From Coffea arabica (taxonomy: Eukaryota > Streptophyta > Magnoliopsida > Gentianales > Rubiaceae): a stretch of DNA of 64,000 nucleotides. Positions 23,630 through 33,128 of the stretch are shown piece by piece. The stretch covers positions 25,748,001 to 25,812,000 of the forward strand of contig NC_092312.1 of NCBI RefSeq assembly GCF_036785885.1. Direction: 5' to 3'. Under the pieces are notes generated by a model. The model was not told the origin of the DNA and did no database searches. It saw only the letters and a list, made by a program, of their open reading frames with translations. Numbering within the stretch: position 1 is the first letter of the stretch; each line of letters opens with the position of its first letter. A program made the translations under genes and the position numbers.

Positions 23630-25355
23630 AAATGAATTCGGCTGAACTGGTACCAGGTTTCTGGGCAGCCTTTCCTTTCTCATCAATCTCAGATATGGTA
23701 TGAAAGATGAACCAAGATAATGCCTTAGCAGTTAAAAGATGAACCTAGAAGTTAGATTACGCGAGAATTTCTGAATTTGAGACCTTTCATTTATATTAAA
23801 AAAATAAATAAATTATACTAATTTTTAATAATTAAGTCTAGTATTCAAAAAAGATTTAAACTTTATATATCTTTGAAATTAGATGCATGAGTATAAAATG
23901 TTAAGCTTATTGGTGAAAACATCAAACTATTCAAATTTCAATGATAAGAGCTCATTTGAATTTAATTTAGAAATTAAACAAGCCAATTATTCAACTCGAT
24001 TAAACAAGCCAATTATTTTAATCAAAGTTGTTTTTCTCATTCTAACATGACATGCCTAATTGAAGAGAATTAACGGGTTCTGGATCACTTGGGTTTTGCT
24101 TATATTAAATCATATTTAGATTATATTATATGTTTAAAATTTATTTCTAATTTTAAAATAATTTTTAAAAAACTAAATTTGTCTTAATGATATTGTTTTA
24201 AAAAACAACTAATTTAATCTTAATGATTATACTTTCTATCAAATTATTACATATAGAACTATAGTAAAACCTTTTTCAAATCACAATTATTAAAATCTTA
24301 CATATCTCAAATTACTTATTTAATCACAATTATTGAATTCTTACATATCCCAAATTACTTCTTTTCACCACCACGCCGTTGATTAGTATTCAAATTGTTC
24401 ATCATTTCTTCTCTGAATTTTGAATTAACTTAGTGTAAAAAGGAGAATTAACTGTTGCACCGACAGATTTACCAATATTGTTAGAAACTAAATATTTATC
24501 GATGAAGAAAAATGAATTGCTGGATTTTTTCTACTTAATTAAATATGAATATATAGTTCTAGATTTATGGTCATTAAAAAAATTTAAATTATCTAAAAAA
24601 ATATTTGTAAAAAAAGAATATCGGTCAAGTTTTTAATATAGGGTACATAATTTGATGTATACAACCATATTATAGTGAAAATATGTAAACAAGTTTTTAA
24701 AAATTAGTAAATAATTGAACGTTTAAAATACGTTAATTTTTTAAAGTTAATATAGATAAATATGTAGGATTGTTGTTAATTTTTTATTTAAATTATTTAC
24801 ATCTGTATAAATTCACAATAAATTAAAAAAAATCATGTTAAGGCACAAGCAAAATTCTAGTTCCATGAGCGAGTTATGCAATGGACACGTACAATGAAAT
24901 ACTCGTGGATATTTTTATGAAATTTCTGAGAGACGGGTACTTGGCAAGTCCTTGTAAAATAAATCGGATGAGAAGCCTAACATGGCTAGGTTAAGAGATA
25001 ATTAAGCATCCCAGAATCAAATTCATGTCTTGAATCTCCTCTTCCACGTTAACTTCAATCAGTATCAAATTGTTTCAATTCCTTACCCTTGAAACGAAAA
25101 AATCGTCTCTTCTAATTCAAAAAGAAAGCGAATGGAAAATAAAGCCAATCAGGATTCATAGAGATTTGTCAGTTTGGCCCAGTCGGAATACAAGGTAGCC
25201 CAATCATTGTTCTTGTGTCTTTGTTTTTAAAGGAAAAAAATTTATATTCTTGTTGTCCCATGGCACGTGAAGGCCCAAACCTTACAAATGGCTGAAATTG
25301 ATGCCACGTGAATGGATTTACACTAATTTACAAATTAACGGACTTACACGTGGAT
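23630..25355. other. AT-rich intergenic spacer
   Basis: No gene recognised. A stretch near 23725-23810 (AGTTAAAAGATGAACCTAGA to TGAATTTGAGACC followed by poly-A) resembles a worn SINE but has no clear target duplication. Near 25255-25360 there are two ACGTG cores (GCACGTG, CCACGTG), of unknown relevance. Confidence 0.4.
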
Positions 25356-25366
25356 GGATTTTCACC

Positions 25367-25758
25367 GCAAGGGATCTTCTATCCCACACCCTGTGCCACT
25401 CTCTGTCCCACTTTTTATTATATTGCTATTTCTCATTCATAAACATCATGTTTTAATTCTTTTTTGCTTCCTTAAGATCCAATAACTATTAATTGAGTAA
25501 TACACAAAATTTAACAAACTCAAAAAATCAAAATGCATAAAAAATGAGATTTTTTATGAATTTTTTGCTGTATTTTTTAATTTTCTATTATATATTGCTT
25601 TTTTGAAGCTGTTATATTTATTTTTTACTTAATTAATAGTTATTGGATCTTAAGAAAATAAAAAAGAATTAAAACATGATGTTTATGAATGAGAAATAAC
25701 AATATAATAAAAAGTGGGACAGAGAATGGCATAGGATGTGGGACAGAAGATCCGTTGC
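25367..25758. mobile_element. Foldback element, Mutator-like MITE, with 11-bp flanking repeat
   Basis: The 392-bp element has arms of about 130 bp that are reverse complements with few mismatches; left GCAAGGGATCTTCTATCCCA, right (reversed) GCAACGGATCTTCTGTCCCA. The loop is AT-rich and non-coding. GGATTTTCACC flanks it at 25356-25366 and 25759-25769, consistent with the 9-11-bp target duplications of Mutator-like elements. Very long arms and no transposase fit a MULE-derived MITE. Confidence 0.8.
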
Positions 25759-25969
25759 GGATTTTCACCTCCAATCATACGCCCCAGTACCTGTTATTCT
25801 TGTCATGATACGACGTCGTCGTTTCGATCCTCGCCCTCCCCTTTCCCGCTGTGAGCTCAGAAATTAAATTCACTGAAAACTGACCTCTGTCCACCAAATC
25901 CCTCAAACAAAATCCATTTCTTCTCCAGAGTCCAGACCGACTTCTTTTTCACACCTAACAGAAGAAAAA

Positions 25970-26136
25970 ATGGAAGCTTCCTTAAAATTTCGAGAAAATC
26001 AAAGCCCAATTCTCAAATCCAAATTCCATTTAAGATCTTAACTATGGAGCTTTGCCTGAGTTTCTCATTTTGGGAGCCCGGCCTGCTAATCAAGCTCAAT
26101 TATCGGCCCAATGACCCAACTAGACCTTCGGGTTAG
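25970..26136 (+). pseudogene. Possible relic of a small plant gene (5' end, frameshifted)
   Basis: An ATG at 25970 opens MEASLKFRENQSPILK and stops after 23 codons. In another frame 26044-26136 reads ELCLSFSFWEPGLL then LNYRPNDPTRP and stops. Together they resemble the start (MxASLKFRE) and a later block (ELxLxxxxFxxGPxxKxxYRPND) of a small conserved plant protein whose name I cannot give with confidence. If so, about 18 residues between them are missing and the frame has shifted. It is upstream of a large transposon insertion. Low confidence; it could be chance. Confidence 0.3.
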
Positions 26137-26408
26137 TTTTTAAAACCGGTTTCGGTTCTCTAAGGTCTCCAATTGGAGCCCCATTTACAATCAGTGTCGA
26201 ATATAATTTTCCAATTAATAGTAACAATAGGGGTGGTAATTTTCGACATAATACGAAAGTACGATTCAAACTTAACACGAATTTGTGGATATGAGTTTAT
26301 TCTTTACGGGTTCGGGTCAAATTCAGGTTAGACCTGAATGACCCGCTAAGCAAATAGGTCCAACTCAGGTCAACGCGGGTTGACCCATTTGATATGTAAT
26401 TTTATAAT

Positions 26409-27537
26409 GGGAAAATCATTCAAAACGTCAATCACATTTTACAAGATGACTTTTTTCGTCTCTCACTTTTAAAAGTATAATTTTACGTCCCTTACAAATT
26501 CATATTGACCAAATTTGATCCCTACCTACGTCTTTGACTAGTTTTTGGCCGGAATCCACCATGTGATTTGCATGTGATCATTTTTAAGGGCAAAATTGTC
26601 AAATGAAATTTTAACATAATCTGATTCATAGCCCCTCATATTTCACAAAATAAATTTTTTCGTCCTTAACATTTTACAACATGAATTGTTTCGTTTCTCA
26701 CATTTCAAAAAAAATGAATTTTTCCATCTCTCGCATTTTTCAAAATGAATTTTGTCATCCCTCATTGATCATGCGTATGAATATCTTTTTTTTCTATAAA
26801 TCCACGTATATGTCTATTTGATTTTATCGGAACACTACAAATAACATGTACTTTATCTCTATTAAATTTCATCTAAATATGCTAACCATAGTTATACACA
26901 TGCTATTTAATAGATATATATAGGGGTTTAAAATTAATAATTTTGTTTGAAACTATGTATAAATTTATATGATTTAACCATTTGAACCGATTCAATATTT
27001 GTGATATTTCTCTTTTGGCAATAATTAATTTATTGAATTGTATAATAAGATCATCTAATTAATAGGTCATAACTCGAATTCTATAATTGTGCTAACAAAT
27101 TTCAGTTTAAAAATGAAATTTCTACTCGACACTTTTAAGACCAACAGTTAAATTACTTGCTTTGTGATTGTCTTAAATTTTGAAAATGCCAATCACTTAT
27201 TTCTTTTTGTCATACTTTTCTTTTGTTTATTTTTTCTGTCCAAATTTAATTCGATATAAACACTCGATAATAAATGTAAGGGACGAAAAAATTTATTTTA
27301 TGAAATGTGAGGGATTATGAATCGAATTATATAAAATTTGATTTGACAATTTTGCCCTTAAAATATGATCACGTGCAAGGCATGTGGTGAATTCCAAACA
27401 AAAACTAGTCGGAAACCTAAGTAGGGACCAAATTTAATCAATGAAAATTTGTAAGGGACATAAAATTACATTTTTAAAAGTGAGGGATGAAAAAAGTTAT
27501 TTTACAAAATGTAAAAAACGTTTTAAACAATTTTTCC
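26409..27537. mobile_element. Mutator-like foldback element nested in the hAT-like element
   Basis: This 1129-bp element has arms of about 280 bp that pair with moderate divergence: left GGGAAAATCATTCAAAACGT, right reversed GGAAAAATTGTTTAAAACGT. The 9-bp sequence TTTTATAAT lies at 26400-26408 and 27538-27546, a perfect target duplication of the Mutator length. The interior is AT-rich without coding potential. Confidence 0.85.
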
Positions 27538-27600
27538 TTTTATAATTTAACTAATAAATTAGAGGCATAAAATAAATAAAAAGAAAACTAACTAAAGCTA

Positions 27601-27670
27601 TAAATTAGAATTATGAGAATGGAATTAGTATTATGAGAACGGAATTAGTATTATGAGAACGGAATTATGA
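27601..27670. repeat. Three-copy minisatellite, about 21-bp unit
   Basis: Units reading ATTATGAGAAYGGAATTAGT are repeated three times in tandem with one substitution. It lies inside the hAT-like element, right of the nested foldback. Confidence 0.8.
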
Positions 27671-28606
27671 ATATTATATGAAAATAAGGTATTTTATTTG
27701 TGAAAGTGTCGTAATTTTGTTTTTGTTTATGATTTTTTTTTGTACAAAAAGAAAAACTAAAAAATTACTGCAAGATTGGGTTACAATTTTCTATATTCTT
27801 ATGGAAATTCCATTATAAAAAAATCACCATACTATTAAAGTGAGAAGGTTAAAAACAAAATAAAGTTAAGTAAGCGGGTTATTTAGATTGGATTCGTGTA
27901 ACTCGCGAAATTAACGAGTCATATTCAAGTTAAAAAAGTTGACCCATTTAAATTTTTGGATCGGATTCGAGTTGACGTGTTTAGAATACTTGAGTTTCAA
28001 CCGACCTGCCAACCCGCAACCGAACCTGATTGCCGCCGCTAAACAATAGTAACGCTAGAAGCCCAAGCTTTTACATCAACTCGAGCCCCGGTGTGATTGT
28101 CCCCACTAATGTGATTGTGTGTTTGTTGAGGGTAATACGGGGTCAAAACCAAACAAATTGCGCCGTTAAGGGCGGAATATGGGAGTACATTTTAGCACTT
28201 TACAAGTCACAACTCGATTGACAGTTAGTTTGACGCGACACCAATCACACCATAATATAATTTGAACGGCCAAAGCCAAGAGCATTCGTAAGTTAACAGC
28301 ATTTATGTATTTTAGCAAACCAAAAGAAAAAAGAAAAGGCTCTGGACTGGAGTAAATGTGACTAAATAATGAACCCCAGAAAGCCATTGATCATGTAGAT
28401 CAGTGGTCATGAATGAGTTTGCCTAGCAAAAGCACAAGTTCTTGTTTCAGTAAGAACGTGGGACTCAAATAATGGATGGTTCTTACTGCGTAACTGCAGC
28501 AGAATGCAGCCGCGGCGGGAGCAGCAGGGCAACTTGTTAGTTAGAAGGGGGCTTCCTGATCGATCAAGCCACACAATCGCAAGTTTTGACTTGTTTAAAC
28601 GCTTAA

Positions 28607-28771
28607 CTACAGGCATTGGACCTTTCGTTTCTCCTCACGGAGAATGTTATCAAGGATGAACCTGCCTGCAGCCTCTGATGAAACAAATCTTCCAAGAGGT
28701 TTAGACAAATAATAGGCAATGCTATTCTCAATGGCGCCCATCCAGAAAGTGTACTCTTGGAGAAAATAGTT
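28607..28771 (-). CDS. Unknown short reading frame, possible terminal exon or gene relic
   Basis: Minus-strand frame of 54 codons ending in TAG at 28607-28609. From about 28757 it reads EYTFWMGAIENSIAYYLSKP and continues with GRFVSSEAAGRFIL and an acidic-basic tail REEKRKVQCL. Its composition is protein-like rather than low complexity and a possible acceptor (CTCCAAG) precedes it, but I recognise no family and found no partner exon. It could be the last exon of a lost gene or a chance frame. Confidence 0.25.
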   Translation of the reverse strand, partial: NYFLQEYTFWMGAIENSIAYYLSKPLGRFVSSEAAGRFILDNILREEKRKVQCL

Positions 28772-29166
28772 TCAGTTGTGGATTATAGAGGAGAATCACC
28801 AACGGAAGGCAATCAGAATAATAGTTAAGCTAAACATCAAAGAGGTAACTGGAAGCAATTTGGTATCTGTTTCGATTTATGTGTTTGCTGCATCTTTTCA
28901 GCGCTTTTGCAGGTGTTAAAGTCATTGCAGCTCATGGATTATTTTGTTGTTTGTCAAGGTTTCTTTCAGCCAGTACAAGACATCTAAGAAATGGGTGGTG
29001 GCAAGCGCTCCCCGGTTCTTCCATTCTTGCATGTAATATGTCGGTATCACCTTCTAAAACAATGGTTCAGGATAGACCTCGGCTTGGTTTCATTGGAGGA
29101 TAAGTTCAGGTGCGTTAAACATGTCAAAAAGCTAAATGGTTTCTTTATTAAAGTAGTAAGGTCACA

Positions 29167-29270
29167 GTACTACTTAGGAACTGATGTGATTGGGGTAACA
29201 ATCACATCTGCCCAGACCGCGCTTAGTACCGTGTTAAGAGGCATTTGCCTCTCCTTTGTATCCAAAAAAA
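29167..29270 (+). mobile_element. 104-bp retroposed sequence (family C) with perfect 16-bp target duplication
   Basis: AAGTAGTAAGGTCACA flanks the insert at 29151-29166 and 29271-29286. The insert ends in TTTGTATCC followed by nine A. Inside is a perfect 10-bp hairpin, GATGTGATTG / CAATCACATC, and a second one, GAGGCA / TGCCTC. Such features indicate recent reverse transcription of a short structured RNA or a heavily 5'-truncated LINE. No Pol III box was recognised. Confidence 0.75.
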
Positions 29271-29507
29271 AAGTAGTAAGGTCACAAAATACCATTTTAT
29301 CCAGCATAGGTAAAACTGTAAGCTATCATTTACTCTATTTCCTTTTCTCTTTGTTGTAGCGTGCAAAACATTTCATTTTGCATTTTTTTTTGGTTGTATC
29401 TATCCAAATAACATGGAGAACATCAATTTTGTCTATTCTATTTCCTTTTACTCTCGTTAAGTCAGTAAATATATCATCCAGATAATCATGTGTTCCTTTG
29501 TTCAAAC

Positions 29508-29957
29508 TAGGGTTGCAATCGAATCGAACAACTCGTGAGTTGATCGAGTCCGAGTTTGAACTGACTAAGGGTCTGTTTGATAATATAAAAAAGTGTTGAA
29601 TTTGAATTTTTTCAGATATTCAGATGTTTTGAGTGTTTGATAAATGAAAATTCATTTGCTGAACTTGTTAAGTAGTGCTGAACTCGAAGTCAAAGATATT
29701 CAACTCGTTAACTCATGAGCCAACTCGATTATATATATATATTATTTTGTAAAATTATATATATTATTATTTGTTAAGAAAATTTATTATTTTATTCATT
29801 TTTTAAAATTAAACAATTATATTTTTTATTTTTTAAGCTCGAACTTTATATTTTGAACTTGTCAAACTCGAGTTTGAGTTCGAACTTCATAAAACTAAAT
29901 TGATACTCGATTCGATTAAGTCAAAATTCGATTTGACTCGACCTGTTTGCCCTGCTA
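29508..29957. mobile_element. hAT-like MITE 1 of three sharing one target
   Basis: Begins TAGGGTTGCAATCGAATCG and ends GTTTGCCCTGCTA, with many CTCGAGTTTGAGTTCGAAC-type motifs inside. GTTCAAAC lies at 29500-29507 and 29958-29965, a perfect 8-bp target duplication typical of hAT. A GGGTCTGTTTGATAA terminus of another MITE is embedded near 29570. Confidence 0.75.
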
Positions 29958-29965
29958 GTTCAAAC

Positions 29966-30699
29966 TAGGGATGGGCACGTGTGGGGTACTTGACTAATGC
30001 TCCATTTAGCTGATCCGACCCATTTATTGCGAATCAACCTTTTTTTGACCATTACCTACCCCACATATTAGTGGGTACTTGGTTATCGGATGCCCGTTGA
30101 GATAAGGTCGAGTCAATGGGCACCATCCCACTCTGCTTATCATTTAATTTTTTTTAAAAATAATTTATATTAATTTAATTTTATATTTTACATATTTATC
30201 TAAGATTTAGTAAAGATTTTTTCTCAAAAAAGTCTCTCATCATGAAACAAACATGAGAAGTGATACTAGAAAAAGGAAAAAAATTAAAAGAGTTCAAAAT
30301 CAATAAAAATTTGAAATAAGTAGCACATTTTTTTAATTATATATTCCACATTAATTAAACTCTTTTCTAAAAAATATAAGATCATGGCCTCTACAAATGA
30401 AACTTATAAACAAACTATAGTCTCCCATATTTTTAATGTGATTTATTCAATGATATTGCTTATTTAGCTTTAAAACTATTGTTTTATTGTACGAGCATAA
30501 AAATAAAAAAAATGTGTATGCGGGGGCGAGTTGGGTACTTATGAATTTTTAATTATGTGACATTAACCCTTTCCACATCTAAGCTGATATCCGATCCTCT
30601 TTTGATCCGATCAAATAATATGAATTGGGTATCCTAATTTTCAGATTAGATTGGATCATATTTGACGGATTTTTGGATTAGCGGATTTATCTACTCCTA
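29966..30699. mobile_element. hAT-like MITE 2 of three sharing one target
   Basis: Begins TAGGGATGGGCACGTGTGG directly after the GTTCAAAC copy at 29958-29965 and ends CGGATTTATCTACTCCTA; the next 8 bp, ATTCAAAC (30700-30707), match the left flank at 7 of 8. The ends are imperfect inverses. The interior is AT-rich and lacks a transposase. Confidence 0.65.
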
Positions 30700-30707
30700 A
30701 TTCAAAC

Positions 30708-31172
30708 TAGTGGTGTAATTGAGTGCTCAAATTCGATTTGAATTAAAAAATTTGGTCAAGAGTTCAAACTCTTGAAATTTGAGCTCGAATTCAAATTCAA
30801 TTATAAATTGCATTGCTCGAATTCGAGCTCATGCTCATCAAGCCAAATCAAACTTGTTTCGAGCTCAATTGAGTTTAGTTTAACCTAATCGAGTTTAAGA
30901 AATATTAATTTATATTTTATATAATTTCAAAAAGAGACAAAATATAAATTTCATACTAATAAATGAATAAAATTAAGAAAAACAGATATATGTAACGCTC
31001 GATTGAACTCGATGGCCTTTCAAGTTTCACATATTAAATTTGAACTCAACTTGTCAAGTAGTTTGAATTACTTGAATTCAAGTTTGAACTTGGTCAATGC
31101 GAGTTCGAGTTTGAATTTGGATTAAGCGAGCTTGCCAACTACTAGATTAAACTCGACTCATTTGCACCCCAA
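30708..31172. mobile_element. hAT-like MITE 3 of three sharing one target
   Basis: Begins TAGTGGTGTAATTGAG directly after ATTCAAAC and ends CTCATTTGCACCCCAA, followed by GTTCATAC (31173-31180), which matches GTTCAAAC at 7 of 8. The interior has the same TCGAGTTTGAATTCGA-type motifs as MITE 1. The right boundary is uncertain by one or two bases. Confidence 0.6.
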
Positions 31173-31184
31173 GTTCATACCCTC

Positions 31185-32700
31185 ACTTTCTTAGAAGAGA
31201 TTTGGATTAGGTGGTAAGATGAATAGAATTGTAAATAAGAATTTTTGAATTTAAGACATCTCACATATTTTTTTTTAAAAAAAAATACTCGGTTTCTCCT
31301 CCTTAGCCAATAGGAACCCAAAAGAAGGGGCCATTTCTCTTGAACACGGCCCAAAATTTTCTCCATCCTCGTGGGTCTAGGTTAGGGCCGAAAAGATTTG
31401 GTTGTAATTGAAGGAGCGAGTCACTAATACCATTAACAAGGCCTTTTATACTCCCAACAGAAATCAGCTAAACATTACCATGTGCTCCATGCTCAAATCC
31501 TGAGGATTTTCCTTTTTTTTTTTTTTTTTTTTTAACAAACAGACCATACGATTTATCTCAAGTTTACGTAAAAGATAGTTCTACATGGGCAGCACTTTTT
31601 TTTTTTTGGTTGAAAGTAACTTACCTTCCGAAATTGTATCAAAATTCTTATTCTAAAGTTGGCTGTCCAAAAAAAATATAAAAGAGTAACTTTTTTTAGA
31701 AATGCACTCATTAATATCCCCATGATAGTCCATTATTTTTGTAAACTTTTTTTCCACCCATCTCATATACAACATGCATTGACTTTTCTCCTGTTGAAGG
31801 GGTACTAAGATTGAAATATATTTTTCAAAATATTCTACTTACATGTCCATTTTATATACTCAAAGCTCTAATGTCAATTTACAATTTTTCACTCCGCTAT
31901 TATAGACAGTTTCATCCATGAAATTTTTTAATCAGCCCGTTATATTAAAGAGTTTTTTTTTTTTACTTTTCCCCGAATCAAATTTGTGAAAATGAACTTG
32001 ACGGTAATATATTATACATTATACACCATCTTATTACCAAAGATATGTTTGTATTCCTTTTGAATAATAAACTTAAGTAAAAAGAAGTTTATCCAAATTT
32101 AGCTCTTACCTATAATCATTGCCAAAAGCATTATTTAGAAAATTATTATGTTTGGATAGTAGATTATTTAGGATACTTTTGTGAAATAAAATACTGTAAC
32201 ACTTTATTAATATAATGTATGTAAGAAAAAAAGACGGTTCAAAAATGCGTTTATGATGCAAGTAAATAAAATTTGGCAAATAAAACACTATCCAAAGAAA
32301 GTTTCCTTGTATTCCTGCTGTTTTTGCTATTCCAACAAATTAGGTATATATTTTGAAGAACTTAATTGAATTAACCAAAAACTTACTAATCCACTTGGTC
32401 TTTTTTTTTTTTTTTGATGGAAAAGCCTCTCCTATTTCCACATCCAATTGCAAGACTTTACCTAACGAACCCGGCGACAAAACAACTATAGCAATCAAAC
32501 CCATTTTAGTCAATTCACACCACCAACCATATCAATCCAGGCGCTTTACGAACAATTTGAAGAATGGACAAAGCAGTGAATTCTTCAAATCTCCAAGGCC
32601 AAAACCGTCCTTTAAAATCACCAACACACGGTAGAAAAATATAATAGTACTTTAAAAAAAAAAGAAAAAGGAAAAAAGAAAAACTTGCGTGCCCCCAAAT
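31185..32700. other. AT-rich spacer upstream of the bromodomain gene
   Basis: No gene recognised. A segment at about 31195-31280 (GGTGGTAAGATGAATAGAAT, then TTGAATTTAAGACATC and a T/A run) looks like a decayed SINE. Several long homopolymers (31510-31533, 31949-31959, 32401-32415) are present. Confidence 0.4.
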
Positions 32701-32719
32701 TAGGCCCGCTCTCCGCTCG

Positions 32720-32727
32720 TATATAAA
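32720..32727 (+). promoter_or_regulatory. TATA box of the bromodomain gene
   Basis: TATATAAA in a GC-richer context (CCGCTCG upstream, ACGCACTCACACACT downstream), placing transcription start near 32750-32760 and a 5' UTR of about 370 nt. Position relative to the long A-rich leader and start codon supports it. Confidence 0.55.
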
Positions 32728-32979
32728 CACGCACTCACACACTGCGAGGCCGAGACGTAACTCCCATTCTTAAAACTCCCTCTGTTCTTCGGTTTTTTCT
32801 CCTCTTTTATTTCGAAAACATTTAAATTAAAACCCAAAAAAGAAATAAAAATAAAAAAGACGACCAAAATTAACAAAATTTAAAAGGTAAAGAGAGCTAA
32901 AGATTCTTTCTAAATCTAAAGAAAACGAAGAACATCAACAACTCGAACCAAACCAAAACCCTAACTTTCAGAAAAACAA

Positions 32980-33024
32980 ATGGAGACTCAGACTCCACTT
33001 TTCTTCCTTCATATCCTCCTCTAG
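32980..33024 (+). CDS. Upstream ORF in the bromodomain gene 5' leader
   Basis: ATG at 32980 opens a 14-codon frame, METQTPLFFLHILL, ending in TAG at 33022. It lies within the predicted 5' UTR about 105 bp before the main start. Further ATGs follow at 33080 (another frame) and 33090 (in frame with the main protein). Such leaders often lower translation of the main frame; whether this one does is not known. Confidence 0.4.
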   Translation: METQTPLFFLHILL

Positions 33025-33128
33025 ACAAGGACTTGTTTGTTTGCGTCTTTTGAATCCATATAAATACAGATATAAATATATGTGTATATATGTATTATGC
33101 GTATGCTATCTGGGTGAAGGAAAATATT

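Larger units (their letters stand above)
26231..28041. mobile_element. hAT-like non-autonomous element interrupted by a Mutator-like foldback
   Basis: The left part begins GGGTGGTAATTTTCG with GGGTTCGGGTCAAATTCAGG; the right part ends with CCAACCCGCAACCGAACC and GATTGCCGCCGCTA, an imperfect inverse of the left. AACAATAG occurs at 26223-26230 and 28042-28049, an 8-bp flanking repeat as made by hAT transposases. No transposase frame remains. About 1.1 kb of the interior is a later insertion. The left terminus may begin two or three bases earlier (TAGGGGTGG). Confidence 0.6.

Noticed and set aside
28879..29359. Overlapping plus-strand frames of 74 and 122 codons
   Set aside because: No recognisable domain; the longer one runs through the retroposon insertion, so it is not an ancestral coding region.
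32353..32742. Frames of 75-93 codons upstream of the bromodomain gene
   Set aside because: They need non-ATG starts or run through homopolymers and the promoter; no family match.
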